The notes under the pieces were generated by a model. That model was not told the DNA's origin. It saw only the letters and a program-made list of their open reading frames with translations, and did no database searches. 64,000 bases of DNA from Lumbricus terrestris (Eukaryota > Annelida > Clitellata > Crassiclitellata > Lumbricidae): the NCBI GenBank assembly GCA_949752735.1, contig OX457047.1, positions 9,110,165-9,174,164 of the forward strand, in the 5' to 3' direction. Positions 58,816-64,000 of the stretch are shown one piece after another. A program made the translations under genes and the position numbers. Each line of letters starts with the position of its first letter. Within the stretch, counting starts at the first letter, position 1.

Positions 58816-59528
58816 TGATTCCTGTATTTCTTTTTGTTGTATTTTTCATCTCTTGCATGATTCCGTGAAAAAACTTGTTGCATCAGTGCAAAATATAATC
58901 TTTTTCTTATCTACTTCGATTATTCATAGCAACACCGTTTTGCGTCAATACTATGAAACTTATGATGCTACTTATTCTTTCTGGCGTTTGAAACAGTGTC
59001 CTTAACGTTTAAACTTTGTGGATTTTGCGTTTCGATTTGAATTATGGCAGCAACGAAGGTAAAAAGAACTCCAGGTAGGCCTAAGTGAATTGCGTTGCCG
59101 TGTGTGCGCGTTCTTGCCTGATAGCTAGTCCGACCTATGCTAAGATGGAACAGAACCTTCTGCCCTCTAGTATTAGGATACACGTTACTATTACGTTGCA
59201 AAGAGGTGGCGATCTGCAATTTTATGTAGGCGATTGGTCGCGTCTGCAGGCTTCTGATTCTCCATTGCCGGCCAGTTACTACCTAATTCCTATTTTTCTT
59301 ACCAGTATCAAACGCCTACGCTGTAGGCCTGCGTGACCTATGCGAAATTGGTGATTAATTAAGCTTTTGAATATTAATAGGCCTGTCTATATGCAAAATG
59401 GAGCATGATAGACAATTAGCCAATAAATCCTATTTAGTCAGCAATTTGAGAAACATCTCACAAATGAGATCAGATGTGGAAAAAAAACATTTTCCCCATA
59501 AAGCAAGTGCAACTTATTGTGACTTGGC
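58816..59528. other. Intron stretch, nothing recognised
   Basis: AT-rich with TAGGCCTA palindromes and no coding similarity. Confidence 0.35.
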
Positions 59529-59756
59529 TTGATTAGATCGAAAGACTTGTGCATAGCAATTAGGTTTAAAGAAGGTGCTAAGAGTTTCGCGTGGAAGTCG
59601 GTCGGATTTTTGGGTCATAAAATAAAATCAGGAAAGTTGCTGAATTCTGATCAATTTTACTACTCAGTGTGCTTTGACAAAGGAAAATTTTTAAAAACCT
59701 GCAAGTACCCCCCATCTGTTGACAAGATGGCAAGACTTTGTATTCATTCACGATAG
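59529..59756 (+). pseudogene. Possible BED-type zinc-finger (hAT transposase) remnant
   Basis: The frame reads FAWKSVGFLGHKIKSGKLLN, then YYSVCFDKGKFLKTCKYPPS. The WxxxGF...GK...VCxxC-like spacing recalls the BED finger that starts hAT transposases, although the second cysteine is missing and no transposase body follows. Confidence 0.25.
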
Positions 59757-59835
59757 CTCCAACTTTGCGACAGACAATATTTGTACGCAAACACAGTAGG
59801 CTATGTATGTATGTACGTATGTATGCATGTATGTA

Positions 59836-60009
59836 TGTTGGAATAATGATACACATTCTAGATGGCGCTTCATTCGAGACAGAATTGCAATTGGAGACAT
59901 TCTGGTTAAACAGATTGAAACAACAAACATGGTTGCTGACTGTTTAACGAAAGGACTGTGTAAAGATTTGCATAACAAATGCATTTCTGGGATGGGGTTA
60001 GAAAAATAA
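59836..60009 (+). mobile_element. Copia remnant: 34-bp LTR stub fused to pol C terminus
   Basis: 59836-59869 (TGTTGGAATAATGATACACA...) is identical to the first 34 bases of the LTR at 60047. At 59870 it switches without a stop into FIRDRIAIGDILVKQIETTN, MVADCLTKGLCKDLHNKCIS and GMGLEK, then TAA at 60007. This is the terminal RNase H piece of a copia polyprotein. Everything between was deleted. It is the natural continuation of the sequence at which the downstream element leaves the window (KTKHIA). Confidence 0.85.
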
Positions 60010-60036
60010 CACTAACCTAATTTTCTGAGTGTGTAT

Positions 60037-60046
60037 AAAGTGGGGG
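60037..60046 (+). other. Copia polypurine tract
   Basis: AAAGTGGGGG sits directly before the TG of the LTR, as expected for plus-strand priming. It belongs to the deleted upstream copy. Confidence 0.8.
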
Positions 60047-60232
60047 TGTTGGAATAATGATACACATTCTAGATGGCGCTAGCATAGATGACTGTAGATG
60101 ACTCTATGTAATTTAGTCTATGTTATACGTCACTCCTCCTTCTTCTCCGTTCCGTGTTTTGTGCTAGTAGTTAAGATTACATGTGACAATCTTTATCTCC
60201 TTTAATCGTGAATAAAGCTCTGCATTCCAACA
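60047..60232 (+). mobile_element. Copia LTR, 186 bp
   Basis: Runs TGTTGGAAT ... ATTCCAACA, a 9-bp perfect terminal inverted repeat with TG/CA ends. AATAAA at about 60211 is a likely polyadenylation signal. It is the 3' LTR of the deleted copy and at the same time the 5' LTR of the element to the right. Confidence 0.9.
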
Positions 60233-60250
60233 GGTTATGTGCCCAGGACG
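60233..60250 (+). other. Copia primer-binding site
   Basis: GGTTATGTGCCCAGGACG follows the LTR directly. Drosophila copia uses GGTTATGGGCCCAG, complementary to an internal half of initiator tRNA-Met. The match here is good, with one base different in the first 14. Confidence 0.7.
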
Positions 60251-60376
60251 AACGCAGGTCGAACGCAGGACGACTGGTTAATTCCCAGGACGACTGGTCG
60301 ACTAATATTTTTCGAGTTTTCTCGTTAATTATCCGAGTCGATAGAAGCTGAAATTTCTTCTTTGTTACGCGTCAAA

Positions 60377-63300
60377 ATGGCGGCATTGGAAGAACTACAG
60401 CAGCAAGTTTTGAGAATTCAGGAGAAAATTAGCACAGGAACAGGTAATGTAGCGACAACAGTTACTACAAATTCCGTCGGAGGTTTACCGGAAGCGAAGC
60501 ATCTTGATGGCAAAAATTATGGTGATTGGAAATTCTGGATGCAAAATTTCTTAATTGACGCAGGTTTATGGCGCTGTGTTTCGCCAAAAGAGGGCCAGAC
60601 TGTTGATCCGGATTTGGACTTACGTGCGTTAGCCAAAATCAATCTCAGCCTAAAACCCTGTTCAACCAGAGTCACGAAGAAATGCCAGACTGCGAAAGCT
60701 GCTTGGGACGCATTGAGAGGTGAATATGAAAGCACTGCTCTTGTTCGTCTGATTGGACTGTATTCTAGTTTGTTTAAGACAAATTTTGAGAACTTTCCTT
60801 CGATGCAGCAGTATGTAGATCACATTTTGTCAATTGCAGAACAATTGGAATCAATTGGTCAACCTTTTCAGGACAATGTTGTTGGAGGCATAATTCTTGG
60901 AGGTCTTCCAGATCAGTATAGGCCTTTAATATTGGGCATCCAAGGATCAAAGCAAGACACAACAGTTGAGTTTGTAAAAAGTCTATTGCTTCAGGACAGT
61001 GTTAAGGAGCTAGGAGCAAGTACGACTTCGGTTGCAACTCATTCAGCATTTTCAATGGGCAGGTCTCAAATGAGCAGGTCCCACAAGGGCATGTCCCAGA
61101 TGAAAAGTAAGCCAAAAGGACCACGTTGTTTCGAATGTAATGGTTTTGGTCATATTCGTTCGCAATGTGTGAAGGTCAATGTTAAACCACATAAGAATTC
61201 AGCCAACGCGAATTTTGGTGCTATGTCAGCCCAAACGGTGAAGCAGGTGAAGGTCAATCCAAAAGGTGTCGTTGGAACTGCCACAGAAGTCAATGGACTG
61301 TATCGTTTGAACTGTAAGCAATCTCGTATGTTTGCTACGCTGTCAACGAACTCTGTAAACTTATGGCATCGTCGCCTTGGACATCTTAATCGGCCTTCTA
61401 TGCGCCTACTTCGAAGCACTATGTCTACTGGTGTTCAGTCTGAAGGGACGGCAACTATTCCCTGTGAAGTTTGTGTGAAAGGCAAACAGCATCGCAAACC
61501 GTTCAAGAAAACAGGAGCCAAACGAGCGAAGCACGTTCTTGGTCTTGTTCATTCTGATATTTGTGGTCCAATGCATGTTTCATCAGTTGGTGGAGCACGG
61601 TATTTTCTGACATTGATTGATGATTTCACGAGACACTCGGTTGTCTATTTCCTGAAATCAAAGACTGAGGTACTGGAGAAGTTCAAGGAGTACAAATCTC
61701 TTGTTGAGAATCAGACTGGTAAACGTATCAAAACTCTTCGAACAGATAATGGTACTGAATATGTCAATGAGAATTTTCTGAGTTTCTTACGACGTTGTGG
61801 AATTCGTCACGAAACCACGATTCCGTATACTCCTCAGCAGAACGGAGTTGCTGAACGTCTGAACAGAACTTTGGTAGAAAAAGCCCGAACAATGATTCTA
61901 GAATCCGGAGTAAGCACAGATTTTTGGGCAGAAGCAGTAAATACAGCCAATTATCTGAAGAATCGGTCACCTACAAAAGTCTTACCAAATATGACACCTC
62001 AAGAGGCATGGACAGGAGAAAAACCTGACCTAAGCCATCTTCGTGTTTTTGGTTGCAAAGCTTTGGTGAAAATTCCTGATAATAACCGCAGGAAATGGGA
62101 CTCTAAGTCAAAAGAGTACATCTTCGTTGGTTACTGTGAAGAAAGCAAAGGTTACAGAATGCTTCACCCTGTCACAAAGAAATTCACTCGATCCAGAGAT
62201 GTTGTTTTCTTTGAATCTCAGTTTCCTGTTCGACATTCGTCTTCAGATGATCCTTTTCCAGATGTTGCGGATGACAACTCATCGCAAATTGTCACTTCAG
62301 ACATTCATAATCAACAGCAGTTTCAGAATACCCAAACTCATGTTGAAGTGGGGGAGTCTGATGGTTCAAAGGAGTTTGGTGGATCAAAGACTAATCTTAC
62401 TGATGACTCGAACACTGGCTTGGAAATAAACTCTGTGGAAGAAGATTCTGGTGGATCAAATATTTCAGTGGTCAATAAGGACATAACTGATGGAGAAGTG
62501 ATACGAGACACATTTGAGAGGCCAAAAAGAACTCGTATTCCAAATAAGCAAATATTCAATGAGAATTTTGTTGTGCATCAAGCTACATTGTGTAAAAGTA
62601 CTGATCCAGCAACTGTTGAAGAAGCACTTACTTCTCAATATGCAGAAGAATGGAAACGTGCAATGGAAGAAGAAATTCAGGCACATGTTGAAAACCAGAC
62701 GTGGACATTATCTGATGTACCTACTGGGAGAAAAGCAATTAAGTGCAAATGGGTCTTCAAAACAAAGCTGAAATCTGATGGTACAGTTGAGCGTTACAAA
62801 GCTCGTTTGGTGGCTAAGGGATGTTCACAAAAACCAGGCATTGATTATGAGGAAACGTACTCGCCGGTTGTACGTTATACTTCCATTCGTCTTCTGATGG
62901 CATTGGCTGCAAAATATGACCTTGACATTGATCAAATGGATGTCACAACAGCATTTTTGCATCCTGAGCTCGAAGAAGAAATTTACATGGAATTGCCAGG
63001 TGGTTTTCGGCTGAATGGTAAAACTTGTCGACTAAAGAAGTCAATTTATGGTCTGAAGCAAGCAAGCCGAGCCTGGAATAAGAAATTGGATAAGTTGTTG
63101 AAAGAACTTGGATTTGTGCAATCAAATTTTGACACTTGCATTTACTACAGATGTGAAAACGGAAAGATCTTAATCATTGCAGTGTATGTTGATGATCTTT
63201 TAATTCTCTCGAACAACAAGGGGGAGAAACAGAATTTGAAAGCAGATCTAATGAAACGTCTCAAGATGAAGGATCTTGGTGAGGCACACTATTGTGTGGG

Positions 63301-64000
63301 CATTCATATCCAAAGAGATCGTGATACAGGAACGATATCACTTGATCAAGAGAAATATATTGAAGAAGTGCTCAACCGCTTCAATATGACTGAGTGCAAT
63401 GGGGTTTCAACTCCACTTGATCCGAATCAAGATTTGTTTGGAGAAGAATTTCTTCTTAACAGTCAACAGCAAGAAGAAGAAATGAGAAACATTCCTTTTC
63501 AAGAAGCTGTGGGTAGCCTTATGTATGCAGCACAGGCTACAAGACCAGACATCGCATTTGCAGTGGGGGTCATGAGCAGATTCAATAACAATTATGGAAA
63601 AACTCATTGGGTTGCAGTGAAAAGAATCTTTAGATATCTTCGGCAGACTGCAAGTACCAAACTAGTGTACAGGAGAACCAATGAAGATTTGATTGGGTTT
63701 TGTGATTCTGACTGGGGTGGTGATAAAAGGGATCTGAAATCAACCACAGGATACACTTTTGTTTTAAGTGGTGCCGCAATAAGTTGGAACTCAAAGAAAC
63801 AACCAACAGTTGCAAAGTCAACAACTGAAGCAGAGTACATGGCTTTAAGCATGGCTGCTACAGAAGCTATCTGGTTAAAGGGACTTCACAAAGAACTTGT
63901 TCCTCAAGCTTCAGATGTCGTGGAGATTTTCTGGGATAACAAAGGGGCGATTGATCTTGCTAGAAATCCGGGATATCGACCCAAGACCAAGCACATTGCT
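60377..64000 (+). CDS. Ty1/copia gag-pol polyprotein (runs off the window)
   Basis: An uninterrupted frame of 1208 codons from ATG 60377 to the edge. Gag comes first (LDGKNYGDWKFWMQNFL), then the zinc knuckle CFECNGFGHIRSQC (CX2CX4HX4C, about residues 253-266). The integrase HHCC region is LWHRRLGH ... CEVCVKGK, with DDE core residues in HSDICGP, LRTDNGTEY and NGVAERLNRT. Next come RT (ARLVAKGCSQKPG, IAVYVDDLLIL) and RNase H (GFCDSDWGG, STTEAEYMAL, WDNKGAIDLA). Only about 75 residues separate the zinc knuckle from LWHRRLGH, and no D-S/T-G protease motif is present, so the aspartic protease is deleted in frame. It lies in the last visible intron of methyltransferase gene 3. Confidence 0.95.
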   Translation, partial: MAALEELQQQVLRIQEKISTGTGNVATTVTTNSVGGLPEAKHLDGKNYGDWKFWMQNFLIDAGLWRCVSPKEGQTVDPDLDLRALAKINLSLKPCSTRVTKKCQTAKAAWDALRGEYESTALVRLIGLYSSLFKTNFENFPSMQQYVDHILSIAEQLESIGQPFQDNVVGGIILGGLPDQYRPLILGIQGSKQDTTVEFVKSLLLQDSVKELGASTTSVATHSAFSMGRSQMSRSHKGMSQMKSKPKGPRCFECNGFGHIRSQCVKVNVKPHKNSANANFGAMSAQTVKQVKVNPKGVVGTATEVNGLYRLNCKQSRMFATLSTNSVNLWHRRLGHLNRPSMRLLRSTMSTGVQSEGTATIPCEVCVKGKQHRKPFKKTGAKRAKHVLGLVHSDICGPMHVSSVGGARYFLTLIDDFTRHSVVYFLKSKTEVLEKFKEYKSLVENQTGKRIKTLRTDNGTEYVNENFLSFLRRCGIRHETTIPYTPQQNGVAERLNRTLVEKARTMILESGVSTDFWAEAVNTANYLKNRSPTKVLPNMTPQEAWTGEKPDLSHLRVFGCKALVKIPDNNRRKWDSKSKEYIFVGYCEESKGYRMLHPVTKKFTRSRDVVFFESQFPVRHSSSDDPFPDVADDNSSQIVTSDIHNQQQFQNTQTHVEVGESDGSKEFGGSKTNLTDDSNTGLEINSVEEDSGGSNISVVNKDITDGEVIRDTFERPKRTRIPNKQIFNENFVVHQATLCKSTDPATVEEALTSQYAEEWKRAMEEEIQAHVENQTWTLSDVPTGRKAIKCKWVFKTKLKSDGTVERYKARLVAKGCSQKPGIDYEETYSPVVRYTSIRLLMALAAKYDLDIDQMDVTTAFLHPELEEEIYMELPGGFRLNGKTCRLKKSIYGLKQASRAWNKKLDKLLKELGFVQSNFDTCIYYRCENGKILIIAVYVDDLLILSNNKGEKQNLKADLMKRLKMKDLGEAHYCVGIHIQRDRDTGTISLDQEKYIEEVLNRFNMTECNGVSTPLDPNQDLFGEEFLLNSQQQEEEMRNIPFQEAVGSLMYAAQATRPDIAFAVGVMSRFNNNYGKTHWVAVKRIFRYLRQTASTKLVYRRTNEDLIGFCDSDWGGDKRDLKSTTGYTFVLSGAAISWNSKKQPTVAKSTTEAEYMALSMAATEAIWLKGLHKELVPQASDVVEIFWDNKGAIDLARNPGYRPKTKHIA

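Noticed and set aside
58326..59005. 225-codon + strand ORF
   Set aside because: It fuses AAT-rich DNA, a LINE-like fragment and the CCG block. Only the LINE-like middle part has a recognisable pattern.

Overview
The window looks like genomic DNA from an invertebrate animal. Genes are split into short exons by long AT-rich introns, and about half of what I can identify is interspersed repeats. The palindrome TAGGCCTA occurs more than thirty times, LINEs of the CR1/L2 type carry ACAAT tails, and there is a tRNA-derived SINE. The genes fit a marine deuterostome, with an echinoderm as first guess, but that assignment is an inference with low confidence. There are no operons, CRISPR arrays or rRNA/tRNA genes.

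Two host gene families are present. (1) On the + strand there are three tandem copies of a METTL24-like methyltransferase (Methyltransf_22 family), predicted type II membrane or secretory-pathway enzymes. Gene 1 is cut by the left edge, and only its last two exons (1127-1265, 5037-5354) are visible. Gene 2 is complete, with six phase-consistent exons between 33627 and 41580 encoding 289 residues. Gene 3 has its first four exons (44036-53447), and the last two are not found before the right edge. None of these multi-exon models appears as one long ORF. I built them from homology between the copies and from matching splice phases. (2) On the - strand, between methyltransferase genes 1 and 2, is one complete DEG/ENaC (ASIC/ENaC-type) sodium-channel subunit with seven exons from 18993 down to 7643, encoding 537 residues. 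Its two membrane segments, conserved cysteines and GxS-type filter region are recognisable.

The rest is mobile DNA. Many short non-autonomous elements have recognisable inverted termini and 8-bp target duplications (hAT type). They include a roughly 430-bp family in two copies, nested insertions, and elements inserted into LINEs. Two TA-flanked foldback elements, an approximately 1-kb TIR element holding a 67-bp perfect palindrome, LINE 3' fragments on both strands, tRNA-derived SINEs, and several minisatellites and microsatellites complete the picture. From 59836 to the right edge, inside the last visible intron of methyltransferase gene 3, lies a Ty1/copia retrotransposon. It has one 186-bp LTR, a half-tRNA type primer site and an uninterrupted 1208-codon gag-integrase-RT-RNase H frame that lacks the protease domain. 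Just upstream is the tail of a second copy that shares this LTR.

The methyltransferase genes appear to be a local expansion by duplication. The copies share exon phases, an unusual GC-AG intron, and even the seed of a GGAT microsatellite after exon 3. The channel gene has no obvious functional link to them.
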